42,517 nt of DNA from an uncultured Geobacteraceae bacterium (GTDB lineage: Bacteria > Desulfobacterota > Desulfuromonadia > Geobacterales > Pseudopelobacteraceae), in NCBI GenBank assembly GCA_903939115.1, contig CAJAFV010000041.1:1-42517 (forward strand). The letters run 5' to 3'. The notes beneath the pieces are model-generated. The model saw nothing but the letters and a program-made list of their open reading frames with translations. It made no database searches and was not told the DNA's origin. The translations under genes were made by a program, and so were the position numbers. This document shows, piece by piece, positions 42,416 through 42,517 of this stretch (its first letter is position 1; every line of letters begins with the position of its first letter).

Positions 42416-42517
42416 ATGACTACAGAGGAAACGAATAAATTTTTTTTAGATGCACTGAATTTTGCAATAAATCAGCTCGTTACCGAAGGCTCAATTCCGG
42501 CAACAGCAGTGCTTATG
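42416..42517 (+). CDS. Start of an unidentified gene, cut by the window edge
   Basis: ATG 42416 follows AAGGAAGTG at a suitable distance and the frame stays open for the remaining 34 codons (MTTEETNKFFLDALNFAINQ and on to IPATAVLM). Another ATG five bases earlier stops after two codons. The sequence is more AT-rich than the rest of the window. Thirty-four residues are too few to name a family. Confidence 0.6.
   Translation, partial: MTTEETNKFFLDALNFAINQLVTEGSIPATAVLM

Overview
The window looks like ordinary chromosome from a Geobacterales/Desulfuromonadales bacterium, a Geobacter-like deltaproteobacterium of moderate GC. The main reasons are a succinyl-CoA:acetate CoA-transferase of the acetate-oxidising type, the futalosine menaquinone gene mqnE, cobalamin genes of the CbiF/CbiG kind, PilZ and zinc-ribbon proteins, a sigma-54-type promoter and a GH57 glucan enzyme. 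The genus call is inference. I saw no phage, transposase, CRISPR array, rRNA or tRNA gene.

Layout. 1-3571 (+): the end of a YceI-like gene, a structured repeat with a deleted second copy, then sucA without a sucB beside it. 3568-7501 (-): dedA, pgeF, yifB/comM and a PilZ gene, apparently one operon. 7574-8915 (+): a small lipoprotein and a Xer recombinase. 8970-12703 (-): the CoA-transferase, a Dabb protein, an Smr protein and an OmpA-like lipoprotein. 12871-18930 (+): cbiF, cbiG, pdxA, a methyltransferase, mqnE and a second methyltransferase, tightly packed. 18913-23920: fabH and a small membrane gene (-), yggT (+), then csp, miaA and uvrC (-). 24150-30345 (+): an ammonium transporter behind a sigma-54-like promoter, then a close-packed set with a large coiled-coil/Ig-like secreted protein, a LysM-TPR protein, a DivIVA-like protein, a DUF167 protein and an FKBP isomerase with a Cys/His insertion. 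30465-42120 (-): a zinc-ribbon membrane protein, a DUF2400 protein, galT-like, GH57, a nucleotidyltransferase fused to a degenerate phosphoglucomutase, a response regulator, a histidine kinase and cysS. The right edge holds the start of an unidentified gene.

How the genes fit together. SucA makes succinyl-CoA and the CoA-transferase can spend it to activate acetate, which suits a TCA-cycle acetate oxidiser. The 12.9-18.9 kb set joins cofactor pathways (cobalamin, pyridoxal phosphate, menaquinone) in one transcription unit with two methyltransferases of unknown substrate. The 25.6-29.5 kb set could be a cell-envelope or cell-pole module. The 32.6-38.4 kb set is probably for alpha-glucan or sugar-nucleotide metabolism. 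The best leads for something undescribed are the envelope module, the methyltransferases around mqnE, the pseudo-phosphoglucomutase fusion, and the repeat that seems to supply part of the sucA promoter. All identifications come from reading motifs; no database search was run.
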